From Balneola sp. (GTDB lineage Bacteria; Bacteroidota; Rhodothermia; Balneolales; Balneolaceae), in contig JAEPNB010000002.1 of NCBI GenBank assembly GCA_017643645.1, forward strand, positions 1 to 64,000: a stretch of 64,000 nucleotides of DNA, given 5' to 3'. Position numbers and translations under genes: made by a program. Numbering within the stretch: position 1 is the first letter of the stretch; the number at the start of each line of letters is the position of its first letter. Below the pieces are notes generated by a model, which saw only the letters and a list, made by a program, of their open reading frames with translations, was not told the origin of the DNA and did not search any database. Of this stretch, positions 35,701-45,238 are shown piece after piece.

Positions 35701-38700
35701 TGTGGAAAGAATTGAGATCAGAAAAATTGTAGCTCAAACCGATAACATTCACGTGGGTTTAGCTTTAGTAGCTGATTATGGGGATGCCCCAAATTCCTAC
35801 AGAACTTCTTACAATTCCAGAGGTAATGATCCTGCTTTTCATATACTGAGTAACACCGGTTCAAATCCTGTTTACTTTGGTGGTACCGTTGATGCAGACG
35901 GAAACGGAGCTGCGGGTTCTCAGGCCAACGGAGATGATTCTGAATCTTCAGGAATTGGTTCAGGAGATGATGAAGATGCCATTACAATACTTCCGGTTCT
36001 TAGAACAAATTACACAGAATATGATGTAAATCTGGTTTGTACTTCAGGGGCAAAAGTAGGAGGGTGGCTGGATCTAAATCAGAATGGTACTTTTGATAAC
36101 TCAGAATATGCCTTTGCAGAATGTGTTAGCGGAGCAGCTAATTTAAGCTGGAATGGAATTTCAGGTTTAATTACAGGGGATACCTTTGCAAGATTCAGAA
36201 TAGCTGCCTTAACAAGTAGTGTAGCTTCCCCATATGGAATCGCAATTGGTGGAGAAGTTGAAGATTATCCGGTTAGTATCCAAGAACCGGCTACACCTGA
36301 TCTCGAAATTGATAAAGTGGTAGATAATTCTACTCCGGTACAGGGAGAAACAATTACTTACACAGTTTCTGTTACCAACCCTGGCAACTTTGAAGCAACT
36401 AATGTACAAGTTACAGATGACCTGCCAAATGGAATTACGTACCAGTCGCATTCAGCCAGTCAGGGAACTTATAGTACCTCAACGAATCTTTGGAACATTG
36501 GTAGTTTAGCTGAAGGTGATACTACTACAGTTACATTAACTATTGTAGCTACCGTTAATAGTGGTACAGAAGGAAATACGATTACTAATAATGCTGAAAT
36601 TACTCAGTTAAACGAGAATGATCCAGAGTTAAATAATAACTCTGCTTCTGCTGGAATTACAGTGGTTGCTGAGGCAGCAGATATTCAGGTACTCAAAATT
36701 GTAGATAATTCGGTTCCTATTGAGGGAGATTTTATAAACTACACAATTTCAGTATCAAATCAGGGACCAAGAGATGCTACAAACCTGAAGATCCTTGATC
36801 AGCTTCCCTCGGGACTTACTTTTCAAAGTGCAAACCCGAGTGTAGGTACGTACAATAATTCAACCGGAATTTGGGATATAGGGACTTTTGTAAACGGAGC
36901 AAGTGCTTCACTTGTAATCAACGTTCAGGTTGATCAAAATACAGAAGGAAGCACTATAGCTAACACGGCTACTGTACAGTCTCTTGATCAGAATGACGCA
37001 AATATTTCAAACAACTCATCTACTGTTAATATAACTGTTGAAGAAGCCAGCGCTCCTACATCTTGTAATGACAGACCATTGCTTAGATTTACAAATTATA
37101 CCCTTGAAAGCGGTACTGCTTTGGAGCTGGGTGCGGTGTATAAATTTGATTCTGTTCTTCCGGGAGTATATGCCCGTATCGAAATTATGACCGATAATAA
37201 TGCTACGCTGACAGATATTGATCAAACCAGCGGAACTACGGCTTTTAATGAAGCATTTTCACCAAGAGTACAAAGTGCTGATGGCAATGACGCTTTCATG
37301 GACTTTGAAATTGCCTTTTACGATTCTGCTACTAATGTTCAAAAGTATTTGTCATTTGCTGCTACATCCAGTGATGTGGATGGTAACGGAGCTAGTTTAA
37401 AGGAATATGTAGGATTTCAAAATCTTAGTTCTTATACCATTGAAAGCACCACAGATCTTGTCATTGGATCCGCAGGAATATATACAACTTATACACCTGA
37501 TAATTTTAATGGAGTATCTTCCGCAGATCCTGATTTTTCGGATCATACAGTATATAGTGCTTACACCAATGAACCAAAATTCAGATTCAGAGCAGGTATA
37601 CAGGGTGGGGGATCAACCTCAAATCGTTTATACAGATTAAGCTTTGATCCTTGTGAGATTAACAATTTTAGTAGTCCGGTTTCAGAAAACATAATTGATG
37701 TTTCCGTTACAAAAGCTGTTGATAATGTAACACCTTCAGTTGGTGACACAGTATCATATACCATAACTGCTAAAAATGAAAAAGGAAATGCAGTAGGAAA
37801 TGTGGAGGTTACAGACCAACTTCCTGCAGGTTTAACTTATGTTTCAGGTACTACAACGTTAGGTACTTATACAAGTGGAACAGGAATTTGGAATATAGGA
37901 ACGCTTTCAGGATTACAATCCGCGACACTTACCTTAAAGGCTACAGTTAATACCGGTCAGGAAGGAAATACGATCAAAAATACAGCCAGCTTCTCAAATT
38001 TTACTGGTGGTGATGGTAATCAAAGTAACAATAGCGCAGACGTTGATATTATTGTGTTTGATCCTTCTTCAGGATTAACATGTAGTGAGCCACCATTATT
38101 TAGTTTCAATAGCAATACGTTAGAGCAAGGTATTGCCGGACAAGTAAACGCAGTATATAGATTCAATAATATCGCGTCGGGACTTGATGCCTTGGTAAGA
38201 ATAAAAGCAATCAGTAATGCCTCCCTGAGCAGTATTGATGAAAATACATCAGGTAATAGTGCGGCAAATTTCAGTCCGTTATTCCAGTCTACTCAAAGTG
38301 GTGGGTATATTGACTGGGAGGTTAAATTTGTGGCTACAGGGACAACAAATCCTGTAAAAAAGAATTTTGCAATGACCGCTCTGGACATTGATGGTTATAT
38401 AAACCCTAATAATACTTCCCAATCTATTCGTGATTTCTTAGGGTTTACACAGAATCAGTCTAACTCGGTCCAGGGAGGAAATAATCTGACTGAAACTACT
38501 TCAGGAGATTTCCAGTTCTTTACTTCTACTCCGGCAACAGATGGAAACGGGTCATTGGATTTCGATCATATGGCGTATATAAAGTATAATTATACTTCTG
38601 TATTTGAATTCAGAACCGGATCAAACTATACAAATGGTTATAGTAATGACCGTTTAGTGGATATTGATTTTGTACAATGTAGAAATCAGGATTTTGACCC

Positions 38701-41700
38701 TGAAGTTGTAACCACCCGAGACACTGATATTTCCGTAATCAAGACTGTGGATAATGCAAATCCGTTAGAAAACGAATCCGTTAATTTCACTATTACAGTT
38801 ACGAACAATGGTCCTGAAAGAGCTACCGAAGTCGATGTTAATGAAACATTACCTTCCGGTCTGGCTTTAGTGCAAGCAACTCCAAGTCAGGGAACGTACA
38901 ACCAAATCAATAAGATCTGGTCGATCGGTACTCTTAACAACGGCAGTTCAGTTACAATGACTGTGGAAGCAAGCGTAAACTCAGGTGTGACAGCTGATTC
39001 TTTGGTAAATACAGCATACCTGTTGGGGCTAAATCAGTTTGACCCAAATCAGGCGAACGATACTTCTAAAGTAGCTATATATATCAGTAATACTGTACAA
39101 GGGATTGTTTTCAGAGACAAAACCGGGAACGGAATAACCGACGGAGATACAAATTTTGGCGATGCTTCAGGAGATCAACAAGCAGTAAAAGATGTGATCG
39201 TTCATTTGTTTAAAGATGGAGGTGATGGTCTGGCTGACGGTAGTGATGATGTATTCTTAAGATCCGATACAACTACTATTTCGGGTGCATTTACATTTCA
39301 AGTGGGTGAAGACGCAGACTATTGGGTAGTTGTAAATTCTAAAACAGGAAATCTGACAAACGGTTCAAGTTGGGCAGAACAAGTATATGCCCCGGCAGGT
39401 GCACTTTGTTCGAATGGAAATGGTGGAACAGCTACAAAGGGTTCAGCAGGTAATTGCTTCGGAGGTAGAAGAGGAAATCAATCAGATAACTTGCCTGCTG
39501 GAGCAGATCCTTTGAATGCAGATCTTGCAAATGCTGAACATGTTGCAAAGTTCACTATGGCAAGTAACAACGTTTCAGGGCTTAATTTTGGATTCAGTTT
39601 TAATGTGGTTACTGATACCAGAGACGGTGATGATGACCTTTCTTCAAACAGAAGTGTTCAGGGATCTTTGAGACAGTTCATTACGAATGCGAATGAGATC
39701 TCAGGAGCCAATACGATGAGATTTGTACCTGCAGTAGCAACTAATGAAACCGGAAGTGGCGGGAATTGGTGGAAAATTACTTTGGGCTCAGAACTTCCTG
39801 CAATTACTGATCCTCTAACCACACTTGACGGTCGTTCTTTTGATCTGAATTCACCTCTTTCTATACTGAATCCGAACTCGGGTACCGTTGGAACCGGGGG
39901 CTCAGTTGGTCTTGACGCAATTTCATTAAACACTTTTGAAAGAAAGGAACTGGAAGTAGATTTGAATGATGTTGGGAATAACGCACTTTCTATAAACAGT
40001 TCAGGCGCAGTTGTATTAAGACATTTCGCTCTTTTCAATAATACCAGATCTGTTTCACTAGCTAATACTGCAGGTGGAACTATTGAAAATAATATGATTG
40101 GTACCAGAGCAGACGGAACTGATCCAACAGGACTTAATCAGTCTGATCTGGGAATTCTTATCACAGGTTCAGGTTCTCAAACACCGTTGATTCAAAGAAA
40201 CTATATCGCTTATACAAAAGACAGCGGGGTGCGATCAGAGAACGGAAACGCCACTATTCAGTTCACCAAGAATGAGGTTTACAGAGCCGGTTCATCTGTG
40301 AATAATGCGGACGGACTAGAAGGAATCGGTACGTGGTCAATTACTCAGAACTTATTCCACGAAAATGGAAAAACGAGCGGAAGTGATGTTTACGGAGGAG
40401 CAGGTATTGAACTCGGTAATATCGCCGGAACGCTGACCACCGGAAACACAATCAGAAATAATACCATCAGAGATCAAAGGACCACTGGTATTAATATTCT
40501 GAACAGAGTTTCAAGTACGCTGGTTGAGAAAAACATTATCACCGGAAATGGAACAGATTACTCTTCAAGTCCCTATAAAGGAGCCGGGGTTCGTTTAAGT
40601 TTCCCGGACGCTCAACCACAACAAGGTGTATTTATTACTAAAAACAGCTTCTCAAATAACAAAGGACTTGCAATCGATATCGTTACTTCCGGTAACGGGC
40701 AAGCCGATGGTGTATCTCCTAATGATGGCGTATTAGAAAATGCTACTACAGAACCAAACAGAGGGCTTGACTATCCTGTATTCACTTTAGCTACTATAGA
40801 TGGAAATCAGTTAACAGTTGAGGGTTATATCGGTAAAAACTCAACGAGGTTAACGGGTGTATATACCATTGAAATTTATAAAGCTGCAGACGACGGTAAT
40901 CAAGAGGGATTAATAGAAGAAGGAGGTTCGTTAATTCGTCCTCACGGAGAGGGACAAACTCTTATCGGAACTATTAATACGAATGCAAATGGTACATTCA
41001 GTGAAACATTTACTGTTTCTTCAACAAGCATAGTAGTTAATGACAGAATAACCGCACTTACTTTTGACTCCGGAAATAACACTTCTGAATTTTCAACTAA
41101 TCAACGTGTGGTTGCTACCGGAGTTACGGTAAACGGATATGTATATAAAGATGATAACCATAATGCGCTAAGAGAAGGTGGAGAAAGCGGTATTGAAAAT
41201 GTCACTATTGTTCTGTTTAACAAAAATCTGAATAACTGTAAGAGTGTTCTTACTGATGCGAATGGATTCTATCAATTCAGCAACGTTCTTAATGGTGAGT
41301 ATGACTTAATTGAATCGTTTGGACAAAGTGTTCCTACCCCGGATGTGTGTACTCCGGCAGAAACAGACCCAACCGATCATATTTCAACTACGCCTAATTT
41401 AAGAACGGTTATTGTTAACAACCTTCCTGCACAACAAAACTTTGGTGATTATGAAGGTTCAAAAGTCACAGGTACTGTTTTCACTGATAATGGAATTGGT
41501 GGTGGAACGGCTAATGACGGAATTAAAAATGGAAGTGAAATTGGTATCAACGGAACAATTGTTAAAGCGTTAACAGGTTCTGATGTATTGATTGAACAAA
41601 CATCAGCAAATGCTAATGGTACTTATGAACTTTATATACCTAAATCGACAGTACCAAGCGGTGGAACTGTTAAAATTAAGGAAGAAAATAAAGCTGCATA

Positions 41701-42526
41701 TCTGACTATAGACGGATCATCAGGTACAACATCCGGTTCCTATGACAAGAATACTGACATAACTACTTTTACGAATACCGTTGGGTCTTCTTATATGGGT
41801 GTTGACTTTGCTGATGTACAAGTGAGTACATTCAATACAAATGGTAGTCAGAATGTGCTTCCGGGAGCAACTGCTTTCTTCCAGCACACATTTGAAGCTA
41901 AAACAGCCGGAAGTATAATATTTACAACAAATTCTGTAAACAATCCGAGTAATGTTACATGGCCCGTTGTACTGTACAATGATTTAAACTGTAACGGTTC
42001 TGTAGATAGTGGTGAAACAATTCTTGATGGGAGTACTCCTGTAGTTGTTACAGCTGAACAAACATTGTGTTTGTTACTGAAAGTAAGTGTCCCCCAGGGG
42101 CTTAATAACGGGTCAACAAGTAATACTACAATTTCTGCAGTAATGAGTTATTCGAATACTTCACCGGTGATTGAACAAAATTTATCCAGAAGTGATCTTG
42201 TTACGGTAAATAATAGCGAAGCCGGTTTGGTTCTGATAAAAACTGTAGATCAAAATCAGGCATTACCGGGAGCAACTTTAACTTATACGGTTAGTTATCA
42301 AAATAATGGAGATGAACCAATAAGCTCTCTTGAAATCATTGATAACACACCGAATTACACAACTTTTAATACGGCAGCTTGTGGGACTTTGCCAAACAAT
42401 CTAACCGGTTGTACGATTACAAGCCCATCTGTAGGTGCTGCAGGTGGCATAAAATGGACATTTACAGGAACATTGCAACCCGGGGGTACCGGAGTAGTAA
42501 CATTTACTGTTAAAATTGATAATTAA
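32744..42526 (+). CDS. Giant multidomain adhesin-like surface protein (3260 residues)
   Basis: The TTG start follows the previous TAA with no gap, so translation is probably coupled. Signal peptide to about residue 32 (PTENATAQ). In order: a glycine-rich domain (about 99-285); three SwmB-like repeats (TLDYDETLDASSTPAIGDF type) interleaved with two fibronectin III domains, to about 800; a GEVED-type domain (GGWLDLNQNGTFDNSEYAF, about 1106); DUF11 repeats; a ~200-residue unnamed domain present twice (about 1437-1640 and 1776-1985), each followed by a DUF11 repeat; an SdrD-B-like domain; a right-handed beta-helix region with a CSLREA-like entry (VQGSLRQFITNANE) up to about 2700; two more SdrD-B-like domains; and a final DUF11-like module. 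No sorting domain or membrane anchor is present, so surface attachment may need the barrel protein upstream. Function as an adhesin is inferred from the domains. Confidence 0.82.
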   Translation: MSIKKITYQLRIAGLLLAGFFFFLPTENATAQVVVNETTLVSDSYTVIADGQVTITIKGGDGGNGSNTIGGEGATAVATFAVNAGDVIRYVVGEAGVTHGGSSAGGGGSTGVYINDVLVMVAGAGGGGDNSNGALGLGGNSITAGDAGTGTGPGAAGTNGNGGGTTTNTAAAGGGGGVFSAGGSSDAGGGARADATTTDTAQLLDIANGGTGNGTGSAGGRGFTGGGGADSNYSGGGAGYSGGGGAGANGGAGGGGSFIAASATSSSFTAGGDGTGNENNGSIVINYANNPPGLESSSISGTTLTLDYDETLDASSTPAIGDFDVRVNGSSITVTNVSINNDIVTLTVSPGVDLSDNVTMDYTAGINPIQDQQGTQSANLSNRTVTNNTPDNTPPGIPQNVSANGIAGGAIRINFDDVDESTGSGVATYSIKRATSSGGPYSQVGTVSDNESISYTFTDNTPVNGTTYYYVVSAIDGSSNESANSAVVFATADGVSPQLDSVIVNGETLTLYYDEPIDISSAPANSDYSVTVNTFNNNPVSSLTISGNQVILTLTNVVQPTDNVELDYTPGINKIRDNVGNLASSLNNESVTNQTTGYTPTPPLGVSALAVANGAIEVSFLDVGTGGQIGSYSIRRSTTPGGPYSQVGVVVDNESSGYTFTDNTSLNGNTYYYVVASQDGSLNASNNSVEVSAISDNVAPVYETSLVGGSSLLLDYDEILDAGSVPATTDFEVRVNGSPVSISSISITNVRVNIELTNAIQQGDNVTFDYTPGTNRIRDIATNEAAAFTGTNAINYTSTNIPFGPDPCPIINGNDASWACFDGTNNSTTISAKVGNVEIATVNAQGGTQTTFSPNALQEWSSGAFSGDQFNGPQVNASGNTGNATSFDINIADGIPSDAFILSLNKLRPNSGNTSYILEAFDGTNTKVALNGWVTGQGVDGGVCTNSVNLNYTNANTTIEFQPVVSGNPSCTSSSNAIWFRVNTPGVERIEIRKIVAQTDNIHVGLALVADYGDAPNSYRTSYNSRGNDPAFHILSNTGSNPVYFGGTVDADGNGAAGSQANGDDSESSGIGSGDDEDAITILPVLRTNYTEYDVNLVCTSGAKVGGWLDLNQNGTFDNSEYAFAECVSGAANLSWNGISGLITGDTFARFRIAALTSSVASPYGIAIGGEVEDYPVSIQEPATPDLEIDKVVDNSTPVQGETITYTVSVTNPGNFEATNVQVTDDLPNGITYQSHSASQGTYSTSTNLWNIGSLAEGDTTTVTLTIVATVNSGTEGNTITNNAEITQLNENDPELNNNSASAGITVVAEAADIQVLKIVDNSVPIEGDFINYTISVSNQGPRDATNLKILDQLPSGLTFQSANPSVGTYNNSTGIWDIGTFVNGASASLVINVQVDQNTEGSTIANTATVQSLDQNDANISNNSSTVNITVEEASAPTSCNDRPLLRFTNYTLESGTALELGAVYKFDSVLPGVYARIEIMTDNNATLTDIDQTSGTTAFNEAFSPRVQSADGNDAFMDFEIAFYDSATNVQKYLSFAATSSDVDGNGASLKEYVGFQNLSSYTIESTTDLVIGSAGIYTTYTPDNFNGVSSADPDFSDHTVYSAYTNEPKFRFRAGIQGGGSTSNRLYRLSFDPCEINNFSSPVSENIIDVSVTKAVDNVTPSVGDTVSYTITAKNEKGNAVGNVEVTDQLPAGLTYVSGTTTLGTYTSGTGIWNIGTLSGLQSATLTLKATVNTGQEGNTIKNTASFSNFTGGDGNQSNNSADVDIIVFDPSSGLTCSEPPLFSFNSNTLEQGIAGQVNAVYRFNNIASGLDALVRIKAISNASLSSIDENTSGNSAANFSPLFQSTQSGGYIDWEVKFVATGTTNPVKKNFAMTALDIDGYINPNNTSQSIRDFLGFTQNQSNSVQGGNNLTETTSGDFQFFTSTPATDGNGSLDFDHMAYIKYNYTSVFEFRTGSNYTNGYSNDRLVDIDFVQCRNQDFDPEVVTTRDTDISVIKTVDNANPLENESVNFTITVTNNGPERATEVDVNETLPSGLALVQATPSQGTYNQINKIWSIGTLNNGSSVTMTVEASVNSGVTADSLVNTAYLLGLNQFDPNQANDTSKVAIYISNTVQGIVFRDKTGNGITDGDTNFGDASGDQQAVKDVIVHLFKDGGDGLADGSDDVFLRSDTTTISGAFTFQVGEDADYWVVVNSKTGNLTNGSSWAEQVYAPAGALCSNGNGGTATKGSAGNCFGGRRGNQSDNLPAGADPLNADLANAEHVAKFTMASNNVSGLNFGFSFNVVTDTRDGDDDLSSNRSVQGSLRQFITNANEISGANTMRFVPAVATNETGSGGNWWKITLGSELPAITDPLTTLDGRSFDLNSPLSILNPNSGTVGTGGSVGLDAISLNTFERKELEVDLNDVGNNALSINSSGAVVLRHFALFNNTRSVSLANTAGGTIENNMIGTRADGTDPTGLNQSDLGILITGSGSQTPLIQRNYIAYTKDSGVRSENGNATIQFTKNEVYRAGSSVNNADGLEGIGTWSITQNLFHENGKTSGSDVYGGAGIELGNIAGTLTTGNTIRNNTIRDQRTTGINILNRVSSTLVEKNIITGNGTDYSSSPYKGAGVRLSFPDAQPQQGVFITKNSFSNNKGLAIDIVTSGNGQADGVSPNDGVLENATTEPNRGLDYPVFTLATIDGNQLTVEGYIGKNSTRLTGVYTIEIYKAADDGNQEGLIEEGGSLIRPHGEGQTLIGTINTNANGTFSETFTVSSTSIVVNDRITALTFDSGNNTSEFSTNQRVVATGVTVNGYVYKDDNHNALREGGESGIENVTIVLFNKNLNNCKSVLTDANGFYQFSNVLNGEYDLIESFGQSVPTPDVCTPAETDPTDHISTTPNLRTVIVNNLPAQQNFGDYEGSKVTGTVFTDNGIGGGTANDGIKNGSEIGINGTIVKALTGSDVLIEQTSANANGTYELYIPKSTVPSGGTVKIKEENKAAYLTIDGSSGTTSGSYDKNTDITTFTNTVGSSYMGVDFADVQVSTFNTNGSQNVLPGATAFFQHTFEAKTAGSIIFTTNSVNNPSNVTWPVVLYNDLNCNGSVDSGETILDGSTPVVVTAEQTLCLLLKVSVPQGLNNGSTSNTTISAVMSYSNTSPVIEQNLSRSDLVTVNNSEAGLVLIKTVDQNQALPGATLTYTVSYQNNGDEPISSLEIIDNTPNYTTFNTAACGTLPNNLTGCTITSPSVGAAGGIKWTFTGTLQPGGTGVVTFTVKIDN

Positions 42527-42535
42527 GACTAAAAA

Positions 42536-42931
42536 ATGCGTAGAGAAATAACAAAACCAATAGTATTTATTGTTGAAGACAATGATGCTTACAGAGTACT
42601 TACAGGGAGAATGTTGGAACAGAGAGGATTTTTAGTTCTTTTATTTTCTGACGGATTTAAAGCATTGGAAATGCTGGAATATATTATTCCGAATATAATT
42701 CTGTCAGATATAGAAATGCCCGGCATGGACGGATTTACCCTTCATGAGAAAATTGAAGATCTGTATCCGAATATAAAGGTTCCGTTTCAATACCTTTCTT
42801 CCACTACGGAGAAAAGTGTTATTGACAGAGCAAATTCTTTGAGTATTGAACAACTGGTACAAAAACCGGCTCAACCCGAAGAACTTTCAAAAACCTTAAA
42901 AAGAGCTATAAGTAAATTTGCTGCTGCGTAA
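42536..42931 (+). CDS. Receiver-only response regulator
   Basis: 131 residues, a single CheY-like receiver domain: acidic pair E14-D15, phosphoacceptor D58 in ILSDIEMPGMDG, hydroxyl position in YLSSTT and K in LVQKPAQ. No output domain. It begins 9 bp after the stop of the 3260-residue surface giant, so it is almost certainly the last gene of that cluster. That is an unusual place for a cytoplasmic signalling protein and suggests phospho-dependent control of the cluster's assembly or expression through a protein partner. The cognate kinase is not identifiable; kinases lie 5-14 kb downstream. Confidence 0.88.
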   Translation: MRREITKPIVFIVEDNDAYRVLTGRMLEQRGFLVLLFSDGFKALEMLEYIIPNIILSDIEMPGMDGFTLHEKIEDLYPNIKVPFQYLSSTTEKSVIDRANSLSIEQLVQKPAQPEELSKTLKRAISKFAAA

Positions 42932-42983
42932 ATATTCCTGAATAAAAGTTTCATTTTATAGCTTGTTGGGATAGATTCTACGC

Positions 42984-43721
42984 ATGATCACAACCTCAAA
43001 AGCTATTATACTTCGCTCTATCGATTATCAGGGTTCCAGTAAGATAATTACGGTACTTAGCCGGACTCATGGAAAGATCGCTTTAATAGCAAAAGGAGCT
43101 AAAAAGCCCAAAAACAAGCTTGCCGGATCTATTGAAGTAGGTAATATACTCGAAGTTACTTATTACTATAAGGCCTCAAGAAATATTCAAACTCTTGCCG
43201 AGGCTTCCATTGAATATCAGTCTTTGAACTTCAGAAAAGATTTTGAAAAAGCTTCCATTCTTTATTCAACTTTAGAGCTTATTTCTCAACTTATACATGA
43301 GAACGAAGAAAATGATCAGCTGTTTTTATTTGCAAGTACTTTTATTCAATGGCTTGGCGATACAGAGCCCGTAACACCATCTGTTTTCGCTTATGTACAA
43401 CTAAGACTTGCCCAAATTGCCGGTGTTGGGTTAGTGGTACAGAATATTAATGAAAATGAAACAGTTTATCTGAATATTAGTAGTGGAACATTAACGGAAA
43501 ATCCTGATTCAGAATTATCATACAAGCTAACCAAAAACCAGGCACTGTTTTTAAAAGTTGGAGTTAATTCCAGGAATACTGAAATTTTTAATATTGATTT
43601 TGAAAATGTGGAATTAAAGCAACTTATTCATCATTTAGATGTTTACTTTAAATACCATATTGAAGGCTTTAAAGATCGCAGATCAGATACAATTTTTGAA
43701 CAGATGCTAAAGGAGACTTGA
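42984..43721 (+). CDS. recO: DNA repair protein RecO
   Basis: 245 residues. The N-terminal OB fold is typical of RecO (TSKAIILRSIDYQGSSKIITVLSRTHGKIALIAKGAKKPK), followed by the helical C-terminal domain. RecO loads RecA onto SSB-coated DNA together with RecR in gap repair. The zinc-binding cysteines found in some RecO proteins are absent. The stop TGA at 43719-43721 lies 2 bp before the htrA ATG, so recO and htrA are probably co-transcribed. Confidence 0.9.
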   Translation: MITTSKAIILRSIDYQGSSKIITVLSRTHGKIALIAKGAKKPKNKLAGSIEVGNILEVTYYYKASRNIQTLAEASIEYQSLNFRKDFEKASILYSTLELISQLIHENEENDQLFLFASTFIQWLGDTEPVTPSVFAYVQLRLAQIAGVGLVVQNINENETVYLNISSGTLTENPDSELSYKLTKNQALFLKVGVNSRNTEIFNIDFENVELKQLIHHLDVYFKYHIEGFKDRRSDTIFEQMLKET

Positions 43722-43723
43722 TC

Positions 43724-45238
43724 ATGAGAAAGAGAGACCGATTTTTAACAGGGATACTTTTGATACTCATCGGTGTTTCGATTGGAACATTGTTTGCTTT
43801 ATATACCATTAATGATGATCTGGCCCCACTTTCAGAAGTACGATATACGGAAATAAAGAAAAGTGAATCACCCTTTTTTGAAGATGAAGAATTAGCAGAC
43901 ATTGATCCACGGTTCGTATTCAAAACCATAGCAAATAATGTAACTCCATCTGTTGTGTATATTGAAACTATAATCCCTGTTTCAGAAAACGGAGAAAGCA
44001 GTTCCGATAGTTTTTGGAATCGTGTAATTCCCCGCAGAGCCAGAACAGTTGGCTCCGGAGTCTTAATAACTAGCGATGGTTATATCCTTACCAATAATCA
44101 TGTAATTGAAGATGCGGTAGATAAAGGCATTAAAGTAGTGCTGAACGATAAAAGAGAATTTCCGGCAAAAGTTGTTGGATTAGACCCCAGTACAGATCTG
44201 GCTGTAATCAAAATTGAAGGTGAAAACCATTCGGCTATCACTGTAGGAAACTCAGAATCTGTGGACGTCGGGGAATGGGTTTTGGCGATCGGAAATCCTT
44301 TCAGACTCCGGTCTACGGTAACAGCAGGCATTGTAAGCGCGCTCAGTAGAGATGTTCAGATCATAGAAGACAATTTCAGAATAGAAAGTTTTATTCAGAC
44401 CGATGCTGCAATTAACAAAGGGAACAGTGGCGGAGCTTTAGTAAACACCAGCGGACAATTAGTAGGAATAAACACCGCAATTGCTTCTCAAAGTGGAAGT
44501 TATCAGGGTTATGGGTTTGCAGTACCTGTGAACTTAGCCATGAAAGTGGCAACCGATCTCATAGAATTTGGTGAAGTTCGCAGAGCTTTGCTGGGAGTAA
44601 GTATCGTTTCTGTGGATTACAACAGAGCTGTGGATATTGGACTGGAAGAAGTAAAAGGTGTAGAGATCATCGTTATTACAGAAGACGGTGCAGCTTATGA
44701 AGCAGGTCTAGAGTTGGGCGATGTAATACTGGAAGTGAATGGAGTGGAAGTAAATGAATCCAATCAACTTCAGGAAAAAATAGCCATCGTAAGACCCGGT
44801 GAAAAAGTTGACCTTACGATTTGGCGCGATGGGCAGGAATTCAGTCAATCCGTGGAACTAAAAATGCTGGAGCAGCAACAGATCAATGATCTGGTTGGGA
44901 TTCCGGAATCTCCGCAAGAAGAAGAAAATGAACCTGAAGTCTTTGAGCTGGATGTGGATTTTCATGAATTTGATCTTGGATTCAGAGTTATTGAAGTACC
45001 CGTTCAAAACGGACAGCTAAATCAGTTGATCATTTCAAGAGTATATAAGTATTCGGAAGCCTGGAACCGAGGCCTTAAAAAGAATCAAAAGATAATATCT
45101 GTAGATGAAATTGAAGTTGAAGATCTCGAAAGTTTAAAAGAACTTGTCAGTGAAAATTTAAATAAGAATAAGGCTGTAACTATTGAAGTGCTTGATGAAG
45201 ACAACGCCCGTGGTTACATAGAATTGAAAGATAATTGA
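43724..45238 (+). CDS. HtrA/DegP-type serine protease with two PDZ domains
   Basis: 504 residues from the ATG at 43724, with AGGAG 8 bp upstream; a TTG two codons earlier is too close to that site. One N-terminal membrane segment (FLTGILLILIGVSIGTLFAL) anchors a periplasmic trypsin-like domain with an intact triad: H126 in TNNHVIED, D158 in STDLAVIKI, S235 in KGNSGGALV. A PDZ domain follows (about 290-380) and a more divergent second PDZ-like domain ends the protein (about 415-504). It should degrade misfolded envelope proteins. The stop TGA overlaps the ATG of the lipoprotein gene (TGATG). Its last ~76 codons are duplicated at 46643-46870. Confidence 0.9.
   Translation: MRKRDRFLTGILLILIGVSIGTLFALYTINDDLAPLSEVRYTEIKKSESPFFEDEELADIDPRFVFKTIANNVTPSVVYIETIIPVSENGESSSDSFWNRVIPRRARTVGSGVLITSDGYILTNNHVIEDAVDKGIKVVLNDKREFPAKVVGLDPSTDLAVIKIEGENHSAITVGNSESVDVGEWVLAIGNPFRLRSTVTAGIVSALSRDVQIIEDNFRIESFIQTDAAINKGNSGGALVNTSGQLVGINTAIASQSGSYQGYGFAVPVNLAMKVATDLIEFGEVRRALLGVSIVSVDYNRAVDIGLEEVKGVEIIVITEDGAAYEAGLELGDVILEVNGVEVNESNQLQEKIAIVRPGEKVDLTIWRDGQEFSQSVELKMLEQQQINDLVGIPESPQEEENEPEVFELDVDFHEFDLGFRVIEVPVQNGQLNQLIISRVYKYSEAWNRGLKKNQKIISVDEIEVEDLESLKELVSENLNKNKAVTIEVLDEDNARGYIELKDN

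Noticed and set aside
36290-39090. Repetitive DNA resembling a repeat array (CRISPR-like at first sight)
   Set aside because: The repeats are degenerate, about 300-1000 bp apart and in frame; they encode DUF11 and related protein domains.
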